Below, one piece after another: positions 1-9,728 of a stretch of 64,000 nucleotides of DNA. Made by a program: the position numbers and the translations under genes. The DNA comes from Bradyrhizobium sp. BTAi1 (GTDB taxonomy: Bacteria; Pseudomonadota; Alphaproteobacteria; Rhizobiales; Xanthobacteraceae). The stretch lies in assembly GCF_000015165.1 (NCBI RefSeq), contig NC_009485.1:3615501-3679500 (forward strand), given 5' to 3'. How positions within the stretch are numbered: the first letter of the stretch is position 1; the number at the start of each line of letters is the position of its first letter. Under the pieces are notes generated by a model. The model saw only the letters and a program-made list of their open reading frames with translations, was not told where the DNA came from and made no database searches.

Positions 1-1056
1 GCCGGGGTGCTGTCGCCGATCACGGCCAATGAGGGCAAGGTGTTCTTCTCCATCAATGTCGAGGCCAGCGAGGCACGCGGCTGGGAGGACACCCGCGCCC
101 AGGCGGAGGCGGCCGTGCGCGCCATTCCCGGCGTGACCATGGCCATGATCGCCCTGACCGCCGAGCGCAAGCCGGGCGCCGCGCCGCCGCCGCCACGGAG
201 CTCCGGCGTGCAGCCGGTCTCGGCGCATCGTCCCCACCAGCATCAGCATCCGGCGGACTCGCCGATGTCGCGGCAGGCTGCGATCCCCGGCATCGGCGCG
301 GTGATCGCGGTTGCCTCGGGCAAGGGCGGCGTCGGCAAGTCGACCACCGCGATCAACCTTGCGCTCGGTCTGCGCGACCTTGGGCTCAAGGTCGGGCTGC
401 TCGATGCCGACATCTACGGACCGTCGGTGCCCAAGCTGACCGGCCTGCACGAGAAGCCGCAGCTCACGCCGGACAAGAAGATGATCCCGCTGTCGCGCTT
501 CGGCCTTGCGATCATGTCGATCGGCTTCCTGGTCGAGGAGGACAGCCCGATGATCTGGCGCGGCCCGATGGTGATGTCGGCGATCAACCAGATGCTGCGC
601 GAGGTCGCCTGGGGCACGCTCGACGTTCTGGTGGTCGACATGCCGCCGGGCACCGGCGATGCTCAGCTGACCCTGGCGCAGAACGTGCCGTTGAAGGGCG
701 CGGTGATCGTGTCGACGCCGCAGGATCTGTCGCTGATCGACGCCCGCCGGGGTCTTGCGATGTTCCGCAAGGTCAACGTGCCCGTGCTCGGGATCATCGA
801 GAACATGAGCTACTTCCAGTGCCCGCAATGCGGCACGCGCTCGGACATTTTCGGCCATGGCGGCGCCCGCCACGAGGCCGAGCGGCTCGGCGTGCCCTTC
901 CTTGGCGAGATCCCGCTGCACATGGACATCCGCTCGACCTCCGACGCCGGCACGCCGGTGGTGGAGAGCGACCCCAGCGGGCCGCATGCGGCGATCTACC
1001 GGACCATCGCTGCGTCGGTTCGGGATCAGCTCAAGGGCGCCATCGCTGCGGCGTGA
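1..1056 (+). CDS. apbC: Mrp/ApbC-family iron-sulfur cluster carrier ATPase (5' partial)
   Basis: P-loop ATPase of the Mrp/NBP35/ApbC family, which carries and transfers Fe-S clusters in the cytoplasm. The frame is open to the first base, so the start lies outside the window. The visible N-terminus looks like the end of a DUF59/MIP18 domain, followed by a Pro/His-rich linker. Then come the deviant Walker A motif GKGGVGKST, the switch DADIYGPS, the MPPGTGD block and the C-terminal CPQCG pair expected to hold the bridging cluster. This order is the normal two-domain arrangement of bacterial Mrp. The stop is TGA at 1054-1056. Family assignment is firm; the client proteins cannot be told from sequence. 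Confidence 0.95.
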   Translation, partial: AGVLSPITANEGKVFFSINVEASEARGWEDTRAQAEAAVRAIPGVTMAMIALTAERKPGAAPPPPRSSGVQPVSAHRPHQHQHPADSPMSRQAAIPGIGAVIAVASGKGGVGKSTTAINLALGLRDLGLKVGLLDADIYGPSVPKLTGLHEKPQLTPDKKMIPLSRFGLAIMSIGFLVEEDSPMIWRGPMVMSAINQMLREVAWGTLDVLVVDMPPGTGDAQLTLAQNVPLKGAVIVSTPQDLSLIDARRGLAMFRKVNVPVLGIIENMSYFQCPQCGTRSDIFGHGGARHEAERLGVPFLGEIPLHMDIRSTSDAGTPVVESDPSGPHAAIYRTIAASVRDQLKGAIAAA

Positions 1057-1233
1057 CGCGCTGCAGCAATTTGCGTGCGACTATTGGACGGCCTGTCATT
1101 CCAACGTCGCGTTTTCGCTGACCCGGTTCCGTGCTAAAGCCCCGGCCGGATCGTACTCGACTCGATGCGGCCAATCGCATCGGCGGACAAATAGTTTTCA
1201 CGGGAAACGCCCCCAACAAGGAGATGCCTTAAT

Positions 1234-2325
1234 ATGAAGCGTCGTGATTTTCTGAAGGTTTCGGCCGCTGGTGCCGCGGCGACGGGCGCCATTGCCTCGC
1301 CGGCGATTGCGCAGTCCTCGCCCGAGATCAAGTGGCGGTTGACCTCCAGCTTCCCGAAGTCGCTCGATACGATCTATGGCGGCGCGACCGAACTGGCGAA
1401 ATACGTCGCCGAGATGACCGACAACAAGTTCCAGATCCAGGTGTTCGCGGCCGGCGAAATCGTCCCCGGCCTGCAGGCGCTGGACGCGACCGCCAACGGC
1501 ACCGTCGAGATGTGCCACACGGTGTCTTATTATTATGTCGGCAAGGACCCGACGTTTGCGATCTTCGCCTCGGTGCCGTTCGGCCTCAATGCCCGGCAGC
1601 AGAACTCCTGGCTGTATCAGGGCGGCGGCAATGAGCTCGCCAACGAATTCTACAAGAAGTTCGGCGTGATCGGCTTCCCCTGCGGCAACACCGGCACCCA
1701 GATGGGCGGCTGGTTCCGCAAGGAGATCAAGACGGTCGCCGACCTCTCGGGCCTCAAATTCCGCATCGGCGGCATCGCCGGCCAGGTGCTGCAGAAGCTC
1801 GGCGTCGTGCCGCAGCAGCTCGCGGGCGGCGACATCTACCCGGCGCTGGAGAAGGGCACCATCGACGCCGCCGAGTGGGTCGGCCCCTATGACGACGAGA
1901 AGCTCGGCTTCCAGAAGGTGGCCAAGTACTACTATTATCCGGGCTTCTGGGAGGGTGGTCCGACCGTCCACGCCTACACCAACCTGGAGAAGTGGAATTC
2001 GCTGCCGAAGAACTACCAGGCCATTCTGACCAACGCGACGATGGCGGCGAACACCTGGATGGCGGCGCGCTACGACATGCAGAACCCCTCGGCGCTGAAG
2101 CGCCTGGTCGCCGGCGGCACGCAGCTGCGCCCGTTCACCAACGAGGTGCTGGAAGCCTGCCTCAAGGCCACCAACGAGCTGTGGGGCGAGATCTCGGCGA
2201 AGAACCCCGACTTCAAGAAGTCGATCGACGCCATGCAGGCCTACCGCTCGGATGAGTATCTGTGGTGGCAGGTCGCTGAATACACCTATGACAGCTTCAT
2301 GATCCGCTCGCGCACCCGCGGCTGA
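1234..2325 (+). CDS. takP: TRAP transporter substrate-binding protein, TakP-like (copy 1)
   Basis: Periplasmic binding protein of a TRAP transporter, 363 aa. The N-terminus MKRRDFLKVSAAGAAA is a twin-arginine signal ending near AIAQ, so export folded through Tat is expected. The body matches the TakP branch of the DctP family: FPKSLDTIYGGATELAK, then GGDIYPALEKGTIDAAEW and the GPYDDEKLG block. TakP of Rhodobacter binds alpha-keto acids such as pyruvate; the ligand here is inferred, not shown. A clear ribosome site (AAGGAGAT) precedes the ATG. A second, closely similar binding protein follows after a strong terminator. The membrane subunits are not adjacent; a DctQM pair sits at 12.0-14.1 kb on the other strand. 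Confidence 0.93.
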   Translation: MKRRDFLKVSAAGAAATGAIASPAIAQSSPEIKWRLTSSFPKSLDTIYGGATELAKYVAEMTDNKFQIQVFAAGEIVPGLQALDATANGTVEMCHTVSYYYVGKDPTFAIFASVPFGLNARQQNSWLYQGGGNELANEFYKKFGVIGFPCGNTGTQMGGWFRKEIKTVADLSGLKFRIGGIAGQVLQKLGVVPQQLAGGDIYPALEKGTIDAAEWVGPYDDEKLGFQKVAKYYYYPGFWEGGPTVHAYTNLEKWNSLPKNYQAILTNATMAANTWMAARYDMQNPSALKRLVAGGTQLRPFTNEVLEACLKATNELWGEISAKNPDFKKSIDAMQAYRSDEYLWWQVAEYTYDSFMIRSRTRG

Positions 2326-2353
2326 TCTCAAATATTCGATCGGCGGACAATTG

Positions 2354-2383
2354 AGCCCGGCCTCGTAAGAGGCCGGGCTTTTT
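2354..2383 (+). terminator. Rho-independent terminator after the first TRAP binding protein
   Basis: Perfect 11-bp stem AGCCCGGCCTC (2354-2364) and GAGGCCGGGCT (2369-2379) with a GTAA loop and a run of five T (2379-2383). It lies 28 bases after the stop of the first binding-protein gene and before the second, so the two genes are probably separate transcripts or are expressed at unequal levels. Confidence 0.9.
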
Positions 2384-2508
2384 GCGCTGCGTTGCGACAA
2401 CGTTTCGCAATGGCACTCCGTCGCGGTTTGATCCAGAGTGGTTGCAAAGGCCTCGTAAGAAGGCCGCCCAACACCAAGCACATCATCATCATGAGGGAGG
2501 GAAAGACT

Positions 2509-3597
2509 ATGAAGCGGAGAGATTTCATCAAGGTCACGGGGCTCGGCGCGGCCGGCGCCGCCGCAATCGCATCGCCCGCGATCGCGCAATCATTGCCCGA
2601 GATCAAATGGCGCATGACCACGAGCTGGCCGAAATCGCTCGACACCCTGCATGGTGGCGCCGAGATGATGGCCAAGATGGTCAGCGAGGCCACCGACAAC
2701 AAATTCCAGATCCAGACTTTCGCCGCCGGCGAAATCGTGCCCGGCCTGCAGGTGCTCGACGCCGTGCAGAACGGCACGGTCGAGATGGGGCACACGGCGT
2801 CGTACTACTACTTCGGCAAGGACCCGACCTTCACCTTCGGCTCCTCGGTGCCGTTCGGCCCGAACATGCGCATCAACCAGGCCTGGTACCTGATGGGCGG
2901 GGGCAAGGAGATCCTCAACGAGTTCTACAAGAGCTACAACGTCACCTCGCTGCTTGCCGGCAACACCGGCTGCCAGATGGGCGGCTGGTTCCGCAAGGAG
3001 ATCAACTCGGTCGACGATCTCAACGGCCTGAAATTCCGCATCGGCGGCTTTGCCGGCCGGGTCATGCAGAAGCTCGGCTGCGTGCCGCAGCAGCTCGCCG
3101 GCGGCGACATCTATCCGGCGCTGGAGAAGGGCACGATCGATGCCGCTGAATGGGTCGGTCCCTATGACGACGAGAAGCTCGGCCTGTTCAAGGTCGCGCC
3201 GCATTACTACTTCCCCGGCTGGTGGGAGGGCGGGCCGATGCTGCTCGCGATGATCAACCTCGAGAAGTGGAATGCGCTGCCCAAGCATTATCAGAAGCTC
3301 CTGGAGCAGGCCGGCCACTTCGCCAACAACTGGATGATGGCGAAATACGATTCCGCCAATCCGCTGGCGCTGCGCAAGCTGATCGCCGGCGGCGCCAAGC
3401 TGCATCCTTTCCCGGCGCCGGTCATGGAAGCCTCGTTCAAGGCCGCCAAGGAGCTGCATGCCGAGGTCGCAGCCAGCAATCCCAACTTCAAGAAGGCGCT
3501 GGAGTCGCTGACGGCCTATTCGGGCGCCGGCTATTCCTGGTTCCAGGTCGCCGAGGTCGGCTACGACAACTTCATGGCCCGGCGTTCCCAGAGCTGA
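2509..3597 (+). CDS. takP: TRAP transporter substrate-binding protein, TakP-like (copy 2)
   Basis: Second TakP-type binding protein, 362 aa, clearly paralogous to the one just upstream (same GGDIYPALEKGTIDAAEW block and same layout throughout). The ATG at 2509 was chosen because it follows a strong ribosome site (GAGGGAGGG) and starts the Tat signal MKRRDFIKVTGLGAAG; an in-frame extension further upstream adds only unstructured residues. Differences from copy 1 are scattered, for example an added Cys in the TGCQMGGWF segment where copy 1 has Thr, and suggest long divergence rather than a recent duplication. Ligand class is inferred as an alpha-keto or related carboxylic acid. No permease gene is adjacent. 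Confidence 0.93.
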   Translation: MKRRDFIKVTGLGAAGAAAIASPAIAQSLPEIKWRMTTSWPKSLDTLHGGAEMMAKMVSEATDNKFQIQTFAAGEIVPGLQVLDAVQNGTVEMGHTASYYYFGKDPTFTFGSSVPFGPNMRINQAWYLMGGGKEILNEFYKSYNVTSLLAGNTGCQMGGWFRKEINSVDDLNGLKFRIGGFAGRVMQKLGCVPQQLAGGDIYPALEKGTIDAAEWVGPYDDEKLGLFKVAPHYYFPGWWEGGPMLLAMINLEKWNALPKHYQKLLEQAGHFANNWMMAKYDSANPLALRKLIAGGAKLHPFPAPVMEASFKAAKELHAEVAASNPNFKKALESLTAYSGAGYSWFQVAEVGYDNFMARRSQS

Positions 3598-3603
3598 CAC
3601 AAC

Positions 3604-3628
3604 GGCCGGCGTGCGAAGCAGGCCGGCC
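3604..3628. terminator. Hairpin between convergent genes
   Basis: GGCCGGC (3604-3610) pairs with GCCGGCC (3622-3628) in the 33-base gap between the convergent binding-protein and outer-membrane channel genes. There is no U-run on either strand, so this is only a possible bidirectional transcription end. Confidence 0.4.
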
Positions 3629-3630
3629 AA

Positions 3631-5202
3631 TCACTTCGGTGCGGCGTCGGCCGTTCGCAGGACATCGACCCGGCCCTCGCTCATGATGCAGTCGCGCCAC
3701 ACATGCGTGGTGCAGGCGGCAGGCCAGCCGCCGCCGAGCGCCATGAACAAGGCGGCGGTATCAGCAAGCCGGGTCGCCTCCGCCTGGACGCGTGCGATGG
3801 CCGTGTTGAGGTAGGCCTGCTGGGCGTTGAGGACGGTGACCTGGCTGATCTGGCCCAGGGTCAGCTGCTTCTGAATGATGTCGAGGGTCGCGCGGGCGCT
3901 GTCTTCGGCCTTGATCGCCGCCTGCACCGCGCGGGCGTCGGCCTGCAGGCTGCGCAGGCTGTCGGCGACGTTCTGCAGCGCGGTGATCACGGCCTGGCGG
4001 TACAGCGCGCCGGCCTGGTCGAGGGCTGCCTCCGCGGATTTCTGCCGGTGATAGAGCGTGAGGCCGTCGAACACGGTCGCGGTGGCGCTGCCGGCGACGG
4101 TGTAGAACAGCGTGCCCGGCGTGAGCAACTCGGCGGGCCTGAAGGCGCTGCTGCCGGGATTGGCTGAGAGCGTGATGTTGGGCAGCCGGGCGGCGATGGC
4201 CACGCCAACCAGCGCGCTGGCCGCATGCAAATTAGCTTGGGCGGCGCGGATGTCGGGCCGCTGCGCCACCAGCGCAGCCGGCAGGCTGATCGGCAGGTTG
4301 CGCGGCAAAGCGAGATGCTGCAGGTCGAATGTCTCAGTGATCTCGTCAGCCGAGAATTGACCGGCGAGCGCGGTCAGCAGGTCGCGCTGGATCGCGATCT
4401 GCTTCTGCAGTGGCGGCAGCGTCTGCTCGACTTGGGCCAGCGCGGTCTGTTGCGTCAGCACGTCGACCTGCGCGGCCTGACCGGCCTGCAATTGGCTGTT
4501 GAGAATGCCGAGAATGTCACGCTCGATCTTGATGATGCGCTCGGTCGCTGCGATCTGGCCGCGCAGCGAGGCCTCCTGGATGGCGGCCGTGACGACGTTC
4601 GTCGTCAGCGTCAGATAGGCCGCCTCGAGCTGGAAGCGCGCCTGCTCGGTCTGCGCCTCCAGGCTTTCGACGCTGCGCGCGTTCTGTCCCCAAAGGTCCG
4701 GCACGAAGCTGATGGTCAGCTGCGCCGTGTGGAGAGAGTAGCGCGACTGTGGCGGATCACCCGGCCCCTGCTGCCTCGCCATGTTCGAGCTCTGCTGGTC
4801 CGCGGCCGTATAGTTCGCGCCGAGCTGCGGATAGAACAGCCCGCGCTGTGCCTGCGCATTCTCGTTGGCGATGCGGATCGCGGCGTCGGCGGCGTCGAGA
4901 GTCGGGTTGCGCGCGACTGATCTGCGGATCAACTCGTTCAGCGGGAACGAGCGGAACGCCGCCCACCAGCGCGCCGGCACGTCAGCGTCAATCTGGAATT
5001 GTTGCGGCGCAACCTGCGGACCGGTGCGGTCCGCCGCAGGCGAGGCCAATGGCTTTCGTGTATAGCCTGCGACCGCAGGCGGCTCGGGCCTATCGAAATC
5101 AGGACCGACGGCGCAGCCGCTTGTCGCGATCAAGAGCGCCAGGGCAAGCCAAGCCCTTGAGGCACGCCGGACAGACCGCGAGAGTGGATGAAGCTGACGC
5201 AT
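3631..5202 (-). CDS. RND efflux system outer-membrane lipoprotein, NodT/OprM family
   Basis: TolC-like outer-membrane channel of a tripartite efflux pump, 523 aa. The N-terminus is a lipoprotein signal with a lipobox ending at Cys30 (ATSGC), followed by VGPDFDRPEPP, a typical opening of the OprM/NodT family. Two outer-membrane-efflux-protein repeats with long Ala/Gln-rich helices follow, and the RPDIRAAQANL motif lies in the second half. It is the last gene of an adaptor-pump-channel operon, 11 bases after the pump stop. The C-terminal tail after the second repeat (about 35 residues with two Cys) is longer than usual. Substrate follows that of the pump, probably metal ions. Confidence 0.93.
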   Translation of the reverse strand: MRQLHPLSRSVRRASRAWLALALLIATSGCAVGPDFDRPEPPAVAGYTRKPLASPAADRTGPQVAPQQFQIDADVPARWWAAFRSFPLNELIRRSVARNPTLDAADAAIRIANENAQAQRGLFYPQLGANYTAADQQSSNMARQQGPGDPPQSRYSLHTAQLTISFVPDLWGQNARSVESLEAQTEQARFQLEAAYLTLTTNVVTAAIQEASLRGQIAATERIIKIERDILGILNSQLQAGQAAQVDVLTQQTALAQVEQTLPPLQKQIAIQRDLLTALAGQFSADEITETFDLQHLALPRNLPISLPAALVAQRPDIRAAQANLHAASALVGVAIAARLPNITLSANPGSSAFRPAELLTPGTLFYTVAGSATATVFDGLTLYHRQKSAEAALDQAGALYRQAVITALQNVADSLRSLQADARAVQAAIKAEDSARATLDIIQKQLTLGQISQVTVLNAQQAYLNTAIARVQAEATRLADTAALFMALGGGWPAACTTHVWRDCIMSEGRVDVLRTADAAPK

Positions 5203-5213
5203 CGGGCCGGCTC

Positions 5214-8200
5214 CTATTCAGCAGGTTCTGGAGAGGCCGCGGTGCCGTCGTCGATCGGGGCCGTCGTGGGATCGTGCGCCAGGAAGATGCGGCGCAGCGC
5301 CGGCGCGACGATCAGCAGCAGCAGCGGGCCGATGAACATGCCGCCGACGACGACGGTGGCGAGCGGCCGCTGGACCTGGCTGCCGATGCCATGGGAGAGG
5401 GCGGCCGGAAACAGACCGACGCCCGCGGACAGCGCGGTCATCAGCATCGGCCGCATGCGTTGCTCGGAGCTGTGGAACACGGCCTCGGCGACACTGCGGC
5501 CGGTGGCGCGGAGCTCGCGGAAATAGGTGATGTTCAGAATGCCGTCCATGACGGCCACGCCGAACAGCGAGATGAATCCGATCGCAGCCGAGATCGAGAA
5601 GGCGAGCCCGGCGATCCACAGCGCGATCAGGCCGCCGCCGATCGCGAAGGGAATGCCGGCCAGCGCCAGCAGGCTGTCGCGCAGCGAGTTGAACAGGCTG
5701 TAGAGCAGCACGAAGATCAGCAGCAGCGTGATAGGTACCACGACCAGAAGGCGCGCCTTCGCAGCTTCGAGATTGTCGAACTCCCCCGACCAGACGATGC
5801 GGTAGCCGGCCGGCAGCGGGACGGCCCGCGCGATCCGCTCCTGCGCCTCCTTGACCGTGCCGCCGAGATCGCGGCCGCGCACCGAGAACTTGATCGGGAT
5901 GTAGCGCTGGCTGAGTTCGCGATAGATGAAAAGTGCGCCGGTATCGAGCGAGATGTCTGCAAGCTCCGACAACGGAATATAGGCGTTGGTGCCGGATGGT
6001 GTCACATAGGCGACCTTGATGTCCTTCACCGCATCGATGCTGCTGCGGAAGCGCGCATCGAGCCGGACGGCGACGGCGAAGCTTCGGTCACCTTCGAGCA
6101 CGGTCGTCGCGTTGGTGCCGCCGAGCGCGGCCTGGATCACCGTGGTGACATCTCCGGTATTCAGCCCGTAGCGCGCCGCCTTCTCGCGGTTGACCTTGAT
6201 GTCGAGGTTGGGCTGCCCCACCAGGTGGAAGACGCCGAGATCGGCGACGCCGTTCACCTTCGCCATTTCCTCCATCACGTGGGTCGCAATCTGCTCCAGC
6301 ACCTCGAGATTGGGACCGATCACCTTGACCGAATTGGCGCCCTTCACGCCGGAGAGCGCCTCTTCGACATTGTCCTGGATGTATTGCGAGAAGTTGAAGC
6401 TGATGCCGGGCAGCTCGGCTGCGAATTCCTGCTGCAACTGTTCGGTCAGCTTCTCCTTGGTCAGGCCGGCCGGCCATTCGTCGAACGGCTTGATCGGGGC
6501 GAACAGTTCGACATTGGAGAAGGGCGAGGCGTCGCTGCCATTGTCGGGACGGCCGTGCTGCGACACCACGGTGATGATCTCGGGGTGGCGCAGCAGAATC
6601 TCGCGCATTTTACGGGTGGCGGCGGTGCCGGCATCGAGCGAGATGGTCGGCGGCATGGACGCGCGGATCCAGAAATTGCCCTCTTCGAGCGCTGGCAGGA
6701 ATTCGCTGCCCAGCTGGCTTGCGGCCAGCAGGCTGAGCATGAGGAAGGCCAAGCCGGCCGCGACCGCGAGCCTGACATGCGCCTGCGACCAGGCGAGCAC
6801 AGGCGTGTAGACGCGGCGGAGGGCACGCACGATCACCGTCTCGACCTCCTCGACGTGCCGCGGCAACAGCAGCGCGGCGAGAACAGGCGTGACGGTAAAG
6901 GTTGCGAGCAGCGCGCCGGCCAGCGCATAGCCATAGGTCCGCGCCATCGGGCCGAAAATCTGGCCCTCGACACCCTGCATCGTGAACAGCGGCACGAACG
7001 CGGTCACCGTGATCGCTGCGGTGAAGAACACGGCCTTGTCGACCTGCAGCGCGCTGACATAGATCATGCGCAGCCGCTCGCTCCAACGGACCGCCGCCGG
7101 ATGACCATGCGTGGGGACGGTGGGATCGACACCCCAATAACCCTCGGACAGCCTCTGCAGCGTCAGCTGCCGCGCCTCCGGTGGCGACTGCAGATTGCGG
7201 AACACGTTCTCCATCATGATGACCGCGGAGTCGACGATGATGCCGAAATCGACCGCGCCGAGCGAGAGCAGGTTGGCATCCTCGTCGCGCAGCACCAGGA
7301 TGATGATGGCGAAGAACAGCGCGAACGGAATGTTGGCGCTGACGATCAGCGCGCTGCGGAGATCGCCGAGGAAGATCCATTGGATCGCAAACACCAGCAG
7401 GCAGCCGAACACGAGATTGTGCAGCACCGTATGCGTGGTGACGCCGACCAGCGCGCTGCGGTCGTAATACGGCACGATGTGCACGCCGGCCGGCAGCGTG
7501 CCGTCGGAATTGATCCGGGCGACCTCGGCCTGCACTTTCGGGATGATGTCGTTGGTGTGCTGGGTGCGCCCCATCACGACGATGGCGGCCGCGATATCGT
7601 CATCCTTGTCCTTGCCGGCGATGCCGAGTCGGGTAACGTAGCCGACCGAGACCCTGGCCACGTCCTTGATCTGGATCGGCAGTCCCGCGGACTGCGTCAG
7701 CACGATGTTCTCGATATCCGCGACGCGATTCCCCTTGGTGATGTCGTCGGTGCCGCCCGAATCGATCAGCCCGATGCCGCGAATATTGACCGATTGCTGG
7801 CCGATGGTGATCTCGCGGCCGCCGACATTGACGTTGGCGTTGCCGAGCGCAGCCACCAGCTGCGGCACTGTGATGTTGTAGGATTCGAGCTTCTGCAGAT
7901 CGGCGTCGACATTGAATTGCTTGGTGGTGCCGCCCCAGGCGTTGACCTGCACCACGCCGGGAATGGTCATCAGCCGCCGCGTCACGACATAGTCCTGCAG
8001 CGTGCGCAGATTGGTCAGCCCGAAATTGGGCGGCCCGACCAGCCGATAACGGTAGATCTCGCCGACCAGGCTCGATTGCTGAATGGTGGGGACGAGATTG
8101 CCGGGCAGCTGGATATTCTGCTGGATGCTGTTGGCGGCCTGCGTCAGAGCGAAATAATAGTCGACACCGTATTTGAACGTGACGCGAACGAAAGCGAGGC

Positions 8201-8465
8201 CGTAGAACGAGGTCGAGCGGATGTTGACGACGCCCGGGGTCGGATAGAGCCCGACCTCCATCGGGATCGTATAGTACTTCTCCATCTCCTCTGCCGACAG
8301 GCCCGACGCCTGCGCCGTGATCTCCAGGATCACCGGTGCAGGATTGGGGTAGGCTTCGATGTTCAATCTGAGGAACGCGGCGATGCCGGCTGCGCAGAAC
8401 ACGAGCAGGCCCAGCACGACGATGGCGCTGCGGGTGAGGCCGAACTGGATGAGGCTTTTGACCAA
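5214..8465 (-). CDS. RND efflux pump, heavy-metal (CusA/CzcA) type
   Basis: Inner-membrane proton-driven RND pump, 1083 aa. The family-defining transmembrane-4 motif reads DFG at residues 406-408, then VDSAVIMMEN, which is the heavy-metal (HME) signature and differs from the drug (HAE) type. Twelve membrane segments and two large periplasmic loops are apparent. Known HME pumps export Cu/Ag, Zn/Cd/Co or Ni; the exact ion is not readable by eye. It lies between adaptor and channel genes on one strand, and the divergent response regulator/kinase pair is a likely regulator. A drug-type substrate is less likely given the TM4 motif. Confidence 0.92.
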   Translation of the reverse strand: MVKSLIQFGLTRSAIVVLGLLVFCAAGIAAFLRLNIEAYPNPAPVILEITAQASGLSAEEMEKYYTIPMEVGLYPTPGVVNIRSTSFYGLAFVRVTFKYGVDYYFALTQAANSIQQNIQLPGNLVPTIQQSSLVGEIYRYRLVGPPNFGLTNLRTLQDYVVTRRLMTIPGVVQVNAWGGTTKQFNVDADLQKLESYNITVPQLVAALGNANVNVGGREITIGQQSVNIRGIGLIDSGGTDDITKGNRVADIENIVLTQSAGLPIQIKDVARVSVGYVTRLGIAGKDKDDDIAAAIVVMGRTQHTNDIIPKVQAEVARINSDGTLPAGVHIVPYYDRSALVGVTTHTVLHNLVFGCLLVFAIQWIFLGDLRSALIVSANIPFALFFAIIILVLRDEDANLLSLGAVDFGIIVDSAVIMMENVFRNLQSPPEARQLTLQRLSEGYWGVDPTVPTHGHPAAVRWSERLRMIYVSALQVDKAVFFTAAITVTAFVPLFTMQGVEGQIFGPMARTYGYALAGALLATFTVTPVLAALLLPRHVEEVETVIVRALRRVYTPVLAWSQAHVRLAVAAGLAFLMLSLLAASQLGSEFLPALEEGNFWIRASMPPTISLDAGTAATRKMREILLRHPEIITVVSQHGRPDNGSDASPFSNVELFAPIKPFDEWPAGLTKEKLTEQLQQEFAAELPGISFNFSQYIQDNVEEALSGVKGANSVKVIGPNLEVLEQIATHVMEEMAKVNGVADLGVFHLVGQPNLDIKVNREKAARYGLNTGDVTTVIQAALGGTNATTVLEGDRSFAVAVRLDARFRSSIDAVKDIKVAYVTPSGTNAYIPLSELADISLDTGALFIYRELSQRYIPIKFSVRGRDLGGTVKEAQERIARAVPLPAGYRIVWSGEFDNLEAAKARLLVVVPITLLLIFVLLYSLFNSLRDSLLALAGIPFAIGGGLIALWIAGLAFSISAAIGFISLFGVAVMDGILNITYFRELRATGRSVAEAVFHSSEQRMRPMLMTALSAGVGLFPAALSHGIGSQVQRPLATVVVGGMFIGPLLLLIVAPALRRIFLAHDPTTAPIDDGTAASPEPAE

Positions 8466-8519
8466 GGCGATTCTACCGAACTCGCAGCGACGCGGGAGGG
8501 CCCTGCTGTGGAGAGGAGT

Positions 8520-9728
8520 TCACGACCCACCCGAGACCGCATTGGCGAAGCTGTTGCTGAGGAAGATCGCGCCGGTTGTCGCAACCTGCTCGCCGGCGGC
8601 GAGCCCGCCGACGATCTGCCGCCAGCCGTCCTGCATCAGGCCGGTCGTCACGGTGCGGCGGACGAAGCGTTTGCGGTCGGTGGTGACCCAGACCGTCATC
8701 GTGCCGTCGCCCTCGCGGACGATGGCCTCGGCCGGAACGGCCGGCGAGTCGCGCGGAGGCTCGGTCTCGATGGTGAAGCTTGCCAGCATGCCGGCGCGCA
8801 GCTTGTGCTCGGGGTCGTCGATCACCGAGCGGACGAGTTGGCGATGGCTCGTCGGATCGATGTTGAGGCCGAGCGTCGTGATCCGCCCGCGAAAGATCTC
8901 GCCCGGATAGGCCGGCACCGAGACCTCGACCGGCTGGCCCAGCCGGTAGGCTGGCGCGTCGGTCTCGATCACATTGGCAACCATCCACATGGTCGAGAGA
9001 TCGGCGAGCGTGTAGGGTGCGGGCGACGCGCCGGGCTGGGTGTAGATGCCGGGCGCGGCGTTGCGGGCGATGATGCGGCCCGAGATCGGCGAGCGCACGA
9101 TCAGGATCGAGTCGACCTTGCGCTGAGCCAGGATGCGCTCGATCTCCGCGTCGGTCTTGCCGAAAATCCGTACGGCGTCATGGGCCGCCTTGTAGTTGCC
9201 CTCGGCCGTCTGCTGATCGGACGTCGCCTGATCGACGTCCTTCTGCGCGCCGCCGCCTGCCTTCAACAGCTGTTGCACGCGCGCCAGTGTGCGCGTCTGC
9301 AGCTCCAGCACGCCCGCGGCCGCGAGCAGGCTGGATTCCGCCTGCAGCAGATCGGGGCTGTCGATGGTGAACAGCGCTTCGCCCTTCCTGACCTCGTCGC
9401 CGATGTTGAAGAACGTATCGACGATCCTGCCGGAATTCGACGTGAAGGCCTGCACCAGCATGTTCTGATTGAAGTCGATCGATCCGACGGCATTCCGGGT
9501 CACCCGAAACGCGCGCGTTTCGACCGGACGAACCTCAAAGGCTTCGGCCTGCCGCTCGGTCAGTTCGATCCATTGCTCGGCGGCGTTGATCGCGGGCGAG
9601 GCGGAGGACTCAGCGGCTTTGGTCGCGGTCGCCACTTCGGGGCGCATTGCCATCCACGCGCCACCGAGGAGAGCGCCCGCGGCCGCAATGAGCACCGCGA
9701 ATTTGAAGGGAGACGAAGTCACGGCCAT
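8520..9728 (-). CDS. RND efflux periplasmic adaptor (CusB/CzcB family)
   Basis: Membrane fusion protein linking pump and outer-membrane channel, 402 aa. It has an N-terminal membrane anchor (FAVLIAAAGALLGG), a barrel-sandwich half motif around VRKGEALFTIDSPDL, a helical hairpin of alternating Gln/Glu/Ala, the second lipoyl half (ISGRIIARNAAPGIY) and a beta-barrel domain ending with the AIVREGDGTMTVWV segment. No His/Met-rich metal-binding N-terminal extension is seen, unlike CusB or ZneB, so the metal cannot be deduced. It is the first gene of the three-gene operon; a gap of about 50 bases separates it from the pump. The start ATG at 9728 gives the anchor at the expected place. Confidence 0.9.
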   Translation of the reverse strand: MAVTSSPFKFAVLIAAAGALLGGAWMAMRPEVATATKAAESSASPAINAAEQWIELTERQAEAFEVRPVETRAFRVTRNAVGSIDFNQNMLVQAFTSNSGRIVDTFFNIGDEVRKGEALFTIDSPDLLQAESSLLAAAGVLELQTRTLARVQQLLKAGGGAQKDVDQATSDQQTAEGNYKAAHDAVRIFGKTDAEIERILAQRKVDSILIVRSPISGRIIARNAAPGIYTQPGASPAPYTLADLSTMWMVANVIETDAPAYRLGQPVEVSVPAYPGEIFRGRITTLGLNIDPTSHRQLVRSVIDDPEHKLRAGMLASFTIETEPPRDSPAVPAEAIVREGDGTMTVWVTTDRKRFVRRTVTTGLMQDGWRQIVGGLAAGEQVATTGAIFLSNSFANAVSGGS

